34,727 nt of DNA from Reticulitermes lucifugus (GCA_026260175.1 JAKCWW010005193.1:2949-37675); one strand, 5' to 3'. Shown: positions 1 to 9,892, counted from the first letter of the stretch. Made by a program: numbers and translations. Notes: generated by a model not told the origin, from the sequence alone.

Positions 1-62
1 CGATCCTAGTAAGCGAGAGGCCGAAGACCCACGCCTTAGACCGCACGGCCACTGGGATCGGC
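1..62 (-). mobile_element. SINE family A, tRNA-Leu-like head, clipped by window edge
   Basis: Read on the minus strand, this starts GCCGATCCCAGTGG and runs through an A box (complement of 34-52, GTGGCCGTGCGGTCTAAGG) to the long variable-arm region. The window begins just before the B box. It matches the head of the complete copy at 18712-18973 over about 61 bases with two substitutions. The A box plus the long variable arm suggests a class II tRNA (Leu-like) ancestor. The rest of the element and any target-site duplication lie outside the window. Confidence 0.85.
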
Positions 63-435
63 GCATGCATGTCATACATCATAATAATTCACAATCACGG
101 ATTGTCACTGTAAATTTTAGTTTCATGTACAAATTATACATATGTGAAATACCAGTGAGGTCACTATGGTATATGACAGCTCAGTTTATGCAAGTATTTG
201 TTTAACGTTGCTATGTTTATCATTAATTCAGTATCATTATGACATGACGCTTGTGCCATGTATGTGAAACTAATGATATTATGCATGTTGCAGTAATGTG
301 GGTTGCTTAAATAGGCATGAAGGTACGGCGTAGAGTAACTGCTGAAATACTGTGAAAAAGCAACAAAATCAAAAACAACCATTACGACAAAACCACAACA
401 ATATGCATGATCTTTGCTATTGGCAGAAGCGAGTG
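63..435. other. No gene seen, A+T-rich spacer
   Basis: I see no recognisable coding frame, RNA gene or repeat. The open frame at 164-382 on the minus strand has no recognisable motif and low-complexity composition. Confidence 0.6.
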
Positions 436-449
436 TGATGATGATAGTG

Positions 450-485
<36 letters not shown>

Positions 486-502
486 GTAATAGTAATAATA
501 AA
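436..502. repeat. (AAT)n microsatellite
   Basis: An almost uninterrupted run of TAA/AAT triplets from about 450 to 484, then a few AGT interruptions. A short GAT-rich lead-in precedes it at 436-450. Confidence 0.95.
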
Positions 503-629
503 TTAATGTCTCAGTATTACATTAGTTGAAAACGGAATTACTCGTAGGTCCAGTTTACGGGGGTCGTGTATTTCAAGCACTCGTGTTAACTAAGCAATGG
601 AAAATACGTCCGTTAAGAGTCCGTTGGTA

Positions 630-908
630 AGGCAAAGGTAAAGTTCTCCCTGTCTACGCCGTAAATGCAGAAGGGGAACAGTGGCATAAGTCTACTCATT
701 CTTAACCTCAATATTAGATGGGGGTGAAGGGTTTAACTTCAGAACCCGGAAAATAATTCCGGTACACTTTGATTAGGAGGCTGGGTGGGCACCAGAGCCG
801 GTCTGGACGTTTTGGAGAAGATACAAATCTCTTGCGCCTAGCGGGATTCGAGTCCCGGACCGTCCAGCCCGTAGCATAGTCGCGATAGTGACCACGTTTC
901 CTCGACAT
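630..908 (-). mobile_element. SINE family B, minus strand, near full length
   Basis: Read on the minus strand, the tRNA-like head is on the right: a worn A box near 880-905 and a B box at about 845-857 (GGACTCGAATCCC). The body has the family core (GACCGGCTCTG, then a CCGGAA...TTCCGG hairpin at 746-762), and the 3' end GAACTTTACCTTTGCC lies at the left. It aligns along its whole length with 8534-8799. I found no target-site duplication, and the copy has many substitutions, so it is old. The frame at 714-908 is only a read-through of this SINE, not a gene. Confidence 0.85.
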
Positions 909-1747
909 GTGCCTATTGATATTACAAACTACCTAAACAATGTGAAGATCGTATAGATCGCATATGCAAACCCAAACTTTGATAGCAAGTATTAGGAATT
1001 GTTACAACTTACTTGTCTTTTTCTGCTATTTTTGAGAAGTTTAAGGCTTCTCAATGATAGAGTAGGTTAACATCAATCAATTAGCCGTGATACAGGAGAG
1101 GTGAATTTTATTCTTTTTCTAGAATGCTAAAGTGTACCTAAGATGTCCTTGAATTTCATCCATTCCTTTTATTTTTATTGTCATAAAACCTTTCATGTTC
1201 ATTTTATATAATTATGCCTTTAGTATTTGCACTCAAGGGTTTCAGTTTGATATGTTATGAAAAGGAAATTCGTTTAACGACCCTCCCTCTTTGCCCAAAC
1301 GGTATCATTATCTCGATCTCTCACGTCTACAGGTTACAAGTCGTGTTTCAATATCATTATTCTAAATGTTGACCCTAAGATGACTCAAAGTGTACCCTCC
1401 CCCTTTGTAATAAATGCCTTTCACTCGCCTGCTGCCTTCACTTTACAGAAAAAAAAAACTATTCCATGTGCAACTTCAAATGTCACAAAAGACGCTGAAA
1501 TTTGGCGTGTAGTGGCGAGTATTTCCGCTTCACATTCGGTAGTTTCTGAGTTTGAGTCTCAGGCCATAGATGGGAGAAACATTTTGGCCTTTTCCTCATT
1601 CACACCCACTACGATATTTCCGGGTTTGTACCTTAAACTAAGTTACCAAATCTTAAACTGTGATGTGAATACCGGACGAGAGGCTGGACATTCCAAAAGA
1701 GAATCCTAACCTATTATAACTTCCTTTGCCTAATTCCCGCCAAGAAG
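909..1747. other. Unassigned spacer with an unrecognised 109-codon open frame
   Basis: The only notable frame is 1380-1709 on the plus strand (109 codons). It contains a run of nine A coding lysines, no family motif I know, no splice-like boundaries and no Kozak-like start. I cannot tell it from chance or from a worn repeat. Nothing else is seen. Confidence 0.5.
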
Positions 1748-1761
1748 ATATATATATATAA
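1748..1761. repeat. Short (TA)n tract
   Basis: Seven TA dinucleotides in a row. Some 18 bases downstream, 1779-1804 matches part of SINE family B on the minus strand (ATTCTTAACCTCGG, also present near 4886), so a scrap of that SINE probably follows. Confidence 0.8.
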
Positions 1762-1804
1762 CATGTTTTTCAAGCTCCTCACATTCTTAACCTCGGAACC
1801 AGAT

Positions 1805-2170
1805 GCATATTGGTGGTCCCCTCTATACTCGTTCGCCTTTAACCACTGGGACACAGTTCTCATTTCCTTTCTTTCGACACTTAAAGTCATTTGCCTACTT
1901 CAGATGACATCCGTTAGGTAGCAGCATAATGTCAAGTGTTCCACACATCATATTTTACATAATATCGATGTACCAGTGTTTAAAATTAAAATTCTCAGGA
2001 CTGAAATTGTGGACACTGCCAAAATTCTCAGGCTAAAAAATCCACAACGTTTCGAGCACTGGATCTGTCTCCTTCTTCATGTTGAACGAGAAGAGGCAGA
2101 AACTACTTTGATGGCTCCATTACAAAGAGCTACTCTCCATCACCAAACATCGAAAAAAATTTAGACGGAA
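1805..2170. other. Unassigned spacer
   Basis: The 62-codon plus-strand frame at 1976-2164 carries no motif I recognise. No exon-like or RNA-like signal is seen. Confidence 0.5.
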
Positions 2171-2172
2171 TG

Positions 2173-2203
<31 letters not shown>

Positions 2204-2204
2204 T
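2171..2204. repeat. (TA)n microsatellite
   Basis: Alternating TA/AT tract interrupted by a single C. The largest TA tract in the window. Confidence 0.9.
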
Positions 2205-2652
2205 AGCGGGGCTTGTAGGTTGAAACGAAGTACGATTCCCATGATGTCAGTCACGTACACTACAATACACAATCGTCAGCATTCTTTATATTTGAAAAAA
2301 AGTTCTCTTGCGAAAGTTCATGTTTGAAATACGGACTGAGATACTCTCTTCCAGCCTTTTTAGACCGCTAAGGCCAGCTGAAAATCTTACACATACAATA
2401 ATTCAGGAATAACGAAAGAAATTGTTGTTTTCTGATTAATGAAAGCGTGTAAATGGCACAAGTAATCTTAAAATATTCTCCTCCTCTTTTTTCCAGATGT
2501 TGCTGTATTATTGTGGGAAATCTTTGTGTGCAGTAAAGTATTCAAAGAGCGCAGAGATACGAAGAGGCTTATGAAGATCGCTAAACATCAGACTAATTGA
2601 AGTCAGGTTCATGGGACTTGAAGGTAACCCTCTAACACCTATATCACCACAA

Positions 2653-2994
2653 TTAACTGAATTTATGGTATGTTTGACGTAGTGTAATGTGTTGGTGAAC
2701 AACTGCTGCTAAGCCGATAACATCGTCCCAATAGAAATACTTGCAGAGAGTTTTACCTTTGAAGCTGGAATATAATTCATCTAGCCATTTTCTTCTTATG
2801 AGCAAACAAAGAACAGTAACCATCGAATATTCTGCCTCTATAGGGATCTCTTCAATACATCTGCAGGTTAAAGTTGAAGGTTCACTCTTTTTACTCAAAC
2901 CGTGACCGCAGCGAGAACCGACACCGCCTCCAGATACTGCATACATTTCGTAACTTTCTTTACAAATTAATGGAATTTGTTGAGAAATCTCCAT
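2653..2994 (-). other. Unrecognised 113-codon open frame, minus strand
   Basis: Longer than most chance frames here, with a cysteine-containing, moderately hydrophilic product (segments VSGGGVGSRCGHGL and TLTCRCIEEIP). Inside it, acceptor-like ATGCAG and CTGCAG sites precede the cysteine part, and a donor-like CAAAG/GTAAAA lies after FSSFK-type residues (near 2747-2755), so an exon of roughly 140-190 bases could be drawn. No homologous family is recognised and no companion exon is seen. A worn repeat is an equally good explanation: a CKE-SYEM segment resembles CKE-AYEI in the frame near 22600. Confidence 0.2.
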
Positions 2995-3124
2995 TCCCAG
3001 CCTCAGTTACAAACTAAATTGTAGTTTCATGATATTTGGTTTCGAATATATATACTTCGTAATAATTCGTTACGGAATAAGCGTGAATGAACTCTAGCAA
3101 TATTAAGATTATATTCAGGCTGTA

Positions 3125-3281
3125 GTCTTGTGAGTAATAACACAGTGTGGGTTTGTAAATGTTTACCAACGGAGGAATTCACTACCTCAGTTTTTAGCCG
3201 CTCTAAAGATGGAGGCAGCAGGTTTCCCCAGAGGGTTGGTAATCACCTGTCATACTACACGGTGTAATAACACGGAAGGCC
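3125..3281. repeat. Foldback element, copy 1
   Basis: An imperfect inverted repeat. The left arm at about 3132-3171 (TAATAACACAGTGTGG...TTTACCAACG) pairs with the right arm at about 3233-3273 (GGGTTGGTAATCACC...ACACGGTGTAATAACAC), around a roughly 60-base loop containing GATGGAGGCAGCAGG. The same arms occur at 10061-10175 and 25991-26123. I recall this as a very common dispersed repeat of insect genomes whose left arm is often predicted as the peptide VFWDVAPCS. It has no coding capacity. Confidence 0.75.
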
Positions 3282-3605
3282 ACATTCAATTTCTAAAGTC
3301 GTGAGAAGTTTATATCTGAAAATTAATGTTAGTTCCATAAGTCTCAGCTGCCGCTTGGCCTGCCCTGAGGATGGAAGTTTATGTGCGTGTTTCGTCGTCA
3401 TTTATTGTCCTAGATATTGCCACCATAGCTTAATTTTTAGTTCTGTCATGAGTTAGTCCGATGTTTGGTAAGGATCAACCTGGAAGTGTTTCCCAAAACG
3501 AGCGAGCCCGCGAAAGGCAAGCCGACAAAAGTGAGAATTTTATTCAATAGTTTTAAACCTGACAAACTGCATTTTTCATAACAAAACTATTGACTACTAA
3601 TCAGC
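3282..3605. other. No gene seen
   Basis: Mixed-composition spacer. No repeat, RNA gene or coding frame is recognised. Confidence 0.5.
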
Positions 3606-3775
3606 ATTATTTCTTACTTTTTGGCTTTTTTTGTTCCGTCTCTCTGTCTACCTTTCAAACGTCTTCTGTGACTTTCTTTTCATCTACATTGCTTTAAATC
3701 TTAATACCTTTCTCACTTTTTCTCTTTTCCTCTCTATTTCTTTCTTTTACCGATATTGAACATTATTATTTTTTT
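3606..3775 (+). repeat. Polypyrimidine-rich tract
   Basis: A 170-base stretch dominated by T and C on the plus strand, without a fixed repeat unit. It could be a decayed low-complexity tract. No splice acceptor with a following open frame is evident. Confidence 0.6.
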
Positions 3776-4824
3776 AAGAGCAGCTTTCTCTCTGAAGCAG
3801 CAGGTTTTTGTAGTCACATAACGCAAGAAATGAATATCGATGCTATTGAGATCAACAAACTAGCATGCCATAAATCCGTGAATCTCTCTACTATCCTGTA
3901 GTTTCAGTGAAGGATGCGCTCAGATGTGTACAAAGATTGGATTGCCTTTGTACCCAATATTGGCTTCGATCTGTCAGCTCACGGAACCTTGACCTTTACT
4001 GACGCATCTATTGTCTGTTGCCTTAAAACACCGACAATTTCATCTGATTTTTCGCAGTCGCCTACCTCCCCGTTACTAAGCGTACAGCTTCCTGAATACA
4101 GTGGCTGTGTAAATAATGATAAGTTTATGTTTTTGTGTTATACCTGAGACTCTTGTACAACATTTGTTATTTACTAACGCATTAACCTTCACTGTGCAGT
4201 CTGCCTTCACTGTATGCTATGTGCCGTTCTTCTACAGGTCATCAGCAACAATGAAGATAATAAGTAACTCTAGAAAAGAAAGAACTTATCTATATCAGTA
4301 CGATCTAACTTTAATAGGCTTACGTTTTTAGGAAGTAGTATTGAATACTAAAGTAAGCCACTCCTATTACAAGTGTTGGGCATTCTTATAACAGACAGTG
4401 AATGACCTACTGAAACAGTTTGGATTATGAATTTGTGTGTGTTATCCTCAAGGAGGTCAATATCAAGGCGTGTATTTAGCGTCTTGGCGATGTAGGAAGT
4501 ATGAAACAGGCTAAAGAACGAGACCCTGAGCTCTTTAACAACTTTCATTTATTTTTAACTTCTCATTTTGCATCACGATACAAATGACAACCTTAAAACA
4601 TTACTCGGGAAACAAGCCACTTCTATGAAAAGTGAATCGTACACTTACTCCTGTCTCTATACATTTTAGTTCTTGGTTACCTTTGAGAGAATGGATTATA
4701 TCTTCAATAAGAAGTTCATTACGGTAAGCTTGAAAATTTTGTGAACACAGGAAGCTGAGGGTGTGTGAAAATGGGGCAGTAAGGAAGACATTTGTGTCTA
4801 AGAGCAGGACGTTACAGTATGTAT
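3776..4824. other. No gene seen, about 1 kb
   Basis: Short frames at 3914-4147, 4116-4331 (plus) and 4348-4548 (minus) show no family motifs and overlap or oppose each other. No repeats recognised. Confidence 0.5.
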
Positions 4825-5114
4825 AAGGTAAAGTTTGTTCTCGTCACGCCATGAACGCATATAGGGGGAGTAGAGGTATGGCCCCACTTATTCTTAACCT
4901 CGGAATTAGATGGAGATGAAAGGTTCACTTCACGCCCCGGCCGCTTTGCCCCTGGGAAATAACCCCGGTACCCATTAAATAAGAGGGTCTGTGGGCCGCA
5001 GAGCCGGTCTGGAAATTTTGGAGAAGAGAAAAATTTCTTGCCTCTACCGGGATTCGGGCCCGAAACCGTTCAGCCGGTAGCCTAGTCGCTATACCGTCTA
5101 CGCTACTCCGGCAG
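4825..5114 (-). mobile_element. SINE family B, minus strand
   Basis: Full-length but diverged. On the minus strand the head is at the right: A box around 5080-5110 (GTAGACGGTATAGCGACTAGG) and a B box at about 5048-5062 (GGCCCGAATCCCGG). The core has CCAGACCGGCTCTGCGGCCC and a CCGGGG...TCCCAGG hairpin at 4951-4968. The 3' end ACTTTACCTTA is at the left. Another dead-looking copy, without a convincing target-site duplication. Confidence 0.85.
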
Positions 5115-5169
5115 AGGAGACTGAAGAAAATTGTCTAAGGCCGAACTTCGTGATTTTTACTGACATCAA

Positions 5170-5506
5170 ATATTATTCGGGTCATAAACTTAAGGAAAAT
5201 GAGGTGGGTGTGGCATGTGGCACTGATGGGGAGAGAAGAGGTGCATACAGGGTTTAAGTTGGGAAACCTGAAGAAAAGAGACAACTTAGAAGACCGAGGG
5301 GTAGATGGCAGGATAATATTAAAATGAATCTTAAATAATTAGGATAAGATTTCATGGACTGGATTAATTTGACTCAGGATAGGGTCGAGTGGCGGGTTGA
5401 TTTTAACACGCGAATGCACTGTATTTTCCCATAAATGCAGGGAATTTCTTTACGAGCGGAGGAACTATTAGTTTCTCAAGAAGGACTCTGCCCCATGGAG
5501 GTAGTG
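5170..5506 (+). mobile_element. LINE 3'-end remnant, family 1 (ORF2 C-terminus)
   Basis: Conceptual reading gives, in order, IIRVINLRKMRWVWHVALMG, a frame change, then RGAYRV, a stop, VGKPEEKRQLRRPRGRWQDN, IKMNLK, stops, and DWINLTQDRVEWRV. The last part gives FSRRTLP. This order (R-L-R-W-x-G-H-V-x-R, V-G-x-P-E, R-W-x-D-N-I-K) is the region C-terminal to the reverse transcriptase in insect non-LTR retrotransposon polyproteins. It is 5' truncated and contains at least three stops and one frameshift. The 3' terminus agrees with the copy at 9750-9892, so both end at or near the natural element end. Confidence 0.75.
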
Positions 5507-6540
5507 TTTTAAAATAAGATGACGTTGATTTTAAATAGATTTAAATCAATTTAAATAGGTTCTAACCAATAATTGATTTCAGCAACACATATGAAAGGTT
5601 CATTTTTCTCTTTTTGCGATATGTGATACTGTATTTCAGTATGTCACTGATGCCTGTTTGATATTCGAGGAAGAATATCGTCTATTTTGCATATTATATT
5701 CCCTAAAAATGTTTTTATTTTTCTGAATCTGAATGCTTACCTTTTTAAGTCAATAGCCCTCAAATACGCTGCTTGCACGCAGTAATGTAAATGCAAAGAC
5801 GTGTTTGTAAAACTGGTAAAAATAGTTATGGCAGAAGTTGAGTCTGCAATTCGATAAGAGGTGCATTCAGAAACAGCGCATTTCCACTGAAGTAAAGCTA
5901 TTTTCTGAACCATTCTGCACTGCTGGGTGCTAATAGCAAGTTAGCCAAGGATTATCAGAATTTCTTCCGTCAATTCCCATTGTTTTCGAAGTGTCTACAA
6001 TTACTATACTGAACACAAAACATGAGTAAGTTTTTCTAAGCATCAACAATGGGTTTCTCTTAAAACGTGCCAGTAAAGAAGGAGGTTAAAATAGACGACT
6101 GCTTTACCTTGCACGTTAACGAATCATTAAACAATCTGAGCTCTAAGATTCGCAAAATCAGTGTTCAGCTGAGACAGAACGACACCATTCAGAATGAACG
6201 AAACACAAGGGAGTATGCAAAAAGATAGAAACGACTGAAGGTATGGGGAAATGTAGGCATAGTTGAATTCATTTATAGCTGTCCTGTTTCACACACCCTT
6301 CACGATTTTCATTCATGCATCCCGCAACAAAAGAAAGAAGAGCCGTTCCGTGACGGTGTACTTCGTCAGACGTGGTGCAGAGTAATAATGGAGCTGCTGG
6401 GTCATTTTACGTCTGATGGAGAAACGATGTTGTGAGCAACTTTTAACAAATTGCAGGTCTGTATGTCGGCAGCTGGGAAATTTCTTACAACTAATGCCTT
6501 ATATTGTATAAGCATATGTATAGATAGTTTGTGAAGTCCG
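5507..6540. other. No gene seen, about 1 kb
   Basis: A+T-rich, with an ATTTAAAT-type stutter at about 5525-5565 (ATTTTAAATAGATTTAAATC). No coding, RNA or repeat signature is recognised beyond that. Confidence 0.5.
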
Positions 6541-6662
6541 TATAGTGACTAGGCTATGGGCTAGACAACCGGGGAATGGGTCTTCATTCCCCTAGAGGAG
6601 CAGAGATGTTTCTTTTCCCATCAGTGTCCCAACCGATTCTGGGTCCACCTAGTCCTATCAAA
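6541..6662 (+). mobile_element. SINE family B fragment, plus strand, heavily worn
   Basis: Matches the head and first part of the body of family B: TAGTGACTAGGCTATGGGCT parallels the A-box part, a degraded B box lies around 6575-6592, then CCCAACCGATTCTGGGTCCACC parallels the CCAGACCGGCTCTGCGGCCCAC core. The rest is missing, so this is 3' truncated or unrecognisable beyond this point. Confidence 0.55.
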
Positions 6663-6997
6663 AGAGTAAACGTAAAATTGCGAAGTTCTTTTTAGCAGCA
6701 TTGCTTCATATATTTATACCTTTACGGTTGACTATGCTTCTCACTTTTTTAAACTTTACGTTTTAATTATCTCTCAAATACCACTTGCCCTTTTCAAGCT
6801 ACATGGACAATATTTTGGTTTTTACTTTTTATTATTTACTTAGGCAATATATATGTATACAACGTTATATACATTTGTAATGTACTTACTATCGTAAAAG
6901 GGGGAGATCGCCTACTTACAAGACATATGGAGATTTTAAAAGGAGGTGTTGGATCTGACTGTAGAATTAATAAGAATAAATATACTCTTATTTACCT

Positions 6998-7246
6998 TTT
7001 CGGTATGTTGTGGCTGGACGGCCAGGGATCGAATCCCGTTGGGGTGAAATTTTCTGTGCTGTCCACACCGGCCCCGAGGCCCACTCAGCGTCCTGTACAA
7101 TAGGTACCGGAACTTTCCAGGGGATAAAGTTGCCTGGGCGTCTTTCTGGTCATCTATCTTTTTCTAGTGCCTAGTTGCGAATGTGTACCTCCACCTCCCC
7201 TCTCTGCCTGCATAGGCATGTCGTGGGATGACCTTTATTTTTTTTC
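6998..7246 (+). mobile_element. SINE family B, plus strand, A box damaged
   Basis: An intact B box (GGGATCGAATCCC at about 7025-7037), followed by the family core (CACACCGGCCCCGAGGCCCA, CCTGTACAATAGGTACCGG), a CCGGAA-CT-TTCCAGG hairpin at 7107-7121, and the family 3' end ending in a T-rich tail at about 7246. Only CGGTATG remains of the A-box region, indicating a deletion or 5' truncation. Confidence 0.8.
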
Positions 7247-8274
7247 GTATGTTTTATTTTCTCTTTGGATTGCTAAGAACAAGGTTATAGGGTCAAATGA
7301 GAAGCTAATTAGAGGCTAATGAACTGGAAATTATGTGCGGCGAGAAGCGAGCTTTTCCTAATCTAATGTACAGAGTTCGAATCCAGGACCTTTCGAATAG
7401 TAAGCAGAAGTGCTATTCATTCGGCTTCTATATTACTGTGCTTCAATTATGCGCTACTGCGAACACTCGTATTCCTGGCTTAGACCTACGTGCCTATGGT
7501 TTGCGCGGTTTCTTACATAAGTGGTTACATTGTTAGAAATATTCCTTTGCGTACGCGCCACATCACCGCATGTAGGCGGCCCTTTAGGTTACATTAAAAT
7601 GTCGGTCACTTTAATCTGGGACGTGGAGTCTTTCTCGCATGAGCGCGTTAGGATTGGCACGTAGATGTTACGTATTTCCCACTTATTTACGTAAATTTCA
7701 TTGCGTTTTAATGCCTTTGTTTCATAAGGTAAATTCAATTACTTATGCCCGAAAATTATAACCCAATAACCGAGTTTACCATTAAAAAATCTCAGCTAAA
7801 TACATAATTTTTCATTTTAAATTTCATTTTATAAAAGGAGCGTTTTCTTGTTAGGCGTTATTGTTAAGAAAGAGACTTCCGTGTAAAACGGGATATATAT
7901 GTGTTTATAACGTGCAACTAATTAGGTACAATTACAGTAGCGCATTGAAGTGCGGGGTGTAGCATTTTATTGTCACTTGCTGGAAGTTTGCCTCCCGGTC
8001 ACACATTAAAATCTCGTCCGACTATTCAATAACTTCGGAGGCCCGACACTGCAGGTATACTCTCGTAAAAGAAAGTTCAGTTATATCAGTAACACGCAAT
8101 GGACGAAGACGACACCTTCATATCTTGAAAAGGGAAAGCAGCATTTATTATTCCGCTTTCTTGCAGCCATCATCCATTATACCGCAGCAAGCAGTTTAAT
8201 CCGCGTTTGGAACGTATAATTCCATAAAAAGTTAAAGCCTTAAGTTTACAACGACTGCTGCCATCCTATAGTTG
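7247..8274. other. No gene seen, about 1 kb
   Basis: One B-box-like string (GAGTTCGAATCCAGG near 7372-7386) is present, but no A box lies at the right distance. The 67-codon frame at 7333-7536 spans it and has no known motif. Otherwise A+T-rich spacer. Confidence 0.45.
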
Positions 8275-8430
8275 TTTAGCTTATGCTGACTGAGCGTCAG
8301 TCGAGTGTGTAGCAATCCAGCTTTATGTTTCGGATGTCCGGAAAAGAGTTTTGATCTTCTTGAGCTTCTTGTACCTTTCCTCACCTCCTCAGAATGCGGA
8401 GACAGAATCTTAAAATAAGCCACAAATGCT
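8275..8430 (+). mobile_element. Worn tRNA-like SINE (family D), plus strand
   Basis: GAGCGTCAGTCGAGTGTGTA then GCAATCCAGCTT resembles a tRNA D-arm/A-box and anticodon-arm region. TTTCGGATGTCC leads to where a B box should stand, but it is not preserved. The following CTTCTTGTACCTTTCCTCACC and GAGACAGAATC resemble the body of a SINE I recall from cockroach data. The opposing 90-codon frame at 8232-8504 is explained by this element. Confidence 0.4.
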
Positions 8431-8520
8431 TCAGTGTCTTTCCCAAATAATTTACACATTTTTCCATTGGACGCTATAAAATCACTCAGTTGAGGAAGTG
8501 TCATTAATTATACTAAGATG

Positions 8521-8533
8521 TAACAATGTTCGT
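8521..8533 (+). repeat. Target-site duplication, left copy
   Basis: TAACAATGTTCGT, identical to 8800-8812; the two copies bracket the SINE at 8534-8799. Confidence 0.9.
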
Positions 8534-8799
8534 GGGCCGGGATAGCGTAGTCGGTATAGCGACTCGCTACGAGCTGGACGGTCCGGGGATCGAATCCCGG
8601 TGGAGGCGAGATTTTCAGCACCCGTCCAGATCGGCCCTGGGGCCTACCCCTCCTGTACAATGGGCACCGGGTCATTCCCGGGGGTAAAGCGGCCGGGGCG
8701 TGGAGTTGACCACCCACCCCCATCTATACAGCTATACCTCTACTACCCCTCTGGGCCTTCATGGCCTGTTTTAGGGTGAACTTTACCTTTTGTCTTTTA
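8534..8799 (+). mobile_element. SINE family B, complete copy with perfect target-site duplication
   Basis: The best copy in the window. It is flanked by TAACAATGTTCGT at 8521-8533 and, identical, at 8800-8812. The A-box region is GGATAGCGTAGTCGG (from about 8539), the B box GGATCGAATCC lies at about 8588-8598, the core GATCGGCCCTGGGGCC is followed by a CCGGG...CCCGG hairpin at 8667-8681, and the 3' end is TTTACCTTTTGTCTTTTA. It would have been transcribed by RNA polymerase III and moved by LINE enzymes. The undamaged duplication points to a younger insertion than its neighbours. The minus-strand frame at 8508-8723 is a shadow of it. Confidence 0.93.
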
Positions 8800-8812
8800 T
8801 AACAATGTTCGT
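8800..8812 (+). repeat. Target-site duplication, right copy
   Basis: Identical to 8521-8533. Confidence 0.9.
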
Positions 8813-9259
8813 TTATCACTAGCAGAAGTCGGTGTGATTTCAGTACGAAGTTTATGGTTAAATAACTCTACGTCATTATAAAATGAAATTATCCTTATGT
8901 TGTTTAACATAATTCTCTTAACTACAGAGTTTATGGTTTGTCTGATTAGATGTAAAACACAAGCATGAATAGTAGACAGACAAGGACTTAGGTGGAGAAG
9001 ATAGAGGCCTGTTTGAAGCCTGCTTGCTCTCTTGGCAGTAGGAAGAAGAACTGGCAAAATTCAGGATGTGTTGCTGAGATCCGAAAGTAAAAATTTTAAA
9101 AATCTACAGCGATACCTTTCTGTCGGCCTGCTAGTTAGCATTCTGTTCGACGTAATTTATTCAATGAAAACTCTAATGGTGATATAAGCAAACCCTCGAC
9201 TGTCAGAGTTACAGTCTTATAATGTACAATGGCATTCGTCTTTTCTGCACACCAGGTAT
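8813..9259. other. No gene seen
   Basis: The 86-codon minus-strand frame at 8797-9057 starts in unique sequence and shows no motif. No further signal. Confidence 0.45.
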
Positions 9260-9340
9260 GTGACCCACCCTACTGTCCCGTGTAGTAGGTACAGCGCTTT
9301 CCCTAGGAGCAAATGCGACCACAGCGTGAAGCTTAACCCT
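9260..9340 (+). mobile_element. SINE family B core fragment, plus strand
   Basis: GACCCACCCTACTGTCCCGT, then GTAGTAGGTACAGC and CCCTAGGAGCAAATGCGACC, parallel the second half of the family B core (CCTGTACAATGGGTACCGG, GGGGTAAAGCGGCCGGGGCG). Head and tail are both missing. The 77-codon frame at 9260-9493 begins within it and is not evidence of a gene. Confidence 0.5.
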
Positions 9341-9749
9341 CTCTTTCAACCATTACATACACAGGGCACGGTGGATTCCAGTAAACTTTTATTTAACCTA
9401 CGAAATAACGCAACTGTACTTCGCTCACGGCGTCCGCGAAGTGGATACAAATACGGTCAGCGTGCAACAAGTGGAAAGCCAACCTTACAATGAGCAGGTG
9501 GCCTTATTAAGTGTTGCGGAATTCAGACCGTCGCTTATCACAATTTCCCCATACATCTTCAAGAACAACTTTAAAGAAAAATAACTGATCTGATGACAGT
9601 AACTCTCAAACCCTTTCACTGCGGGTGTAATTAAGTACTTGCCTGGTCCGACGCCTGTTGTCCTGCTGCAAGAAAAGGGAAGATTTCCTGTTGGTTGTTA
9701 ATAGGAGTCCAGTATTTCAAATTTACGTTCTCGATATGTCATAATGTAC
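9341..9749. other. No gene seen
   Basis: No recognisable coding or repeat structure. Confidence 0.45.
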
Positions 9750-9892
9750 TGGATTGATATGGCTCAGGATAGGGACAGGTGGCCGGCTCTTGTGAATGCG
9801 GTAATGAACCTTCGGGTTCCATACAATGAGGGGAATTTCTTGACTAGTTGAGGACCTGTTAGCTTCTCAAGAAGGACTCTGCTCCATGGAGT
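9750..9892 (+). mobile_element. LINE 3'-terminal remnant, family 1
   Basis: An open reading of 33 codons ([15 protein letters not shown], then [15 protein letters not shown]) ends in a stop and continues in the same frame as [14 protein letters not shown]. It aligns with the last 140 bases of the copy at 5170-5506 and ends at the same place (CTCAAGAAGGACTCTGCYCC-ATGGAG). 5' truncation is typical of LINE insertions. It is less damaged than the other copies and the clearest sequence for naming the family. I think of it as a cockroach-typical repeat, from memory only. Confidence 0.75.

Noticed and set aside
7372..7386. B-box-like GAGTTCGAATCCAGG
   Set aside because: No A box at tRNA spacing and no SINE body recognised; kept only as a note.
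8508..8723. 71-codon proline-rich frame
   Set aside because: Entirely within SINE family B on the opposite strand.
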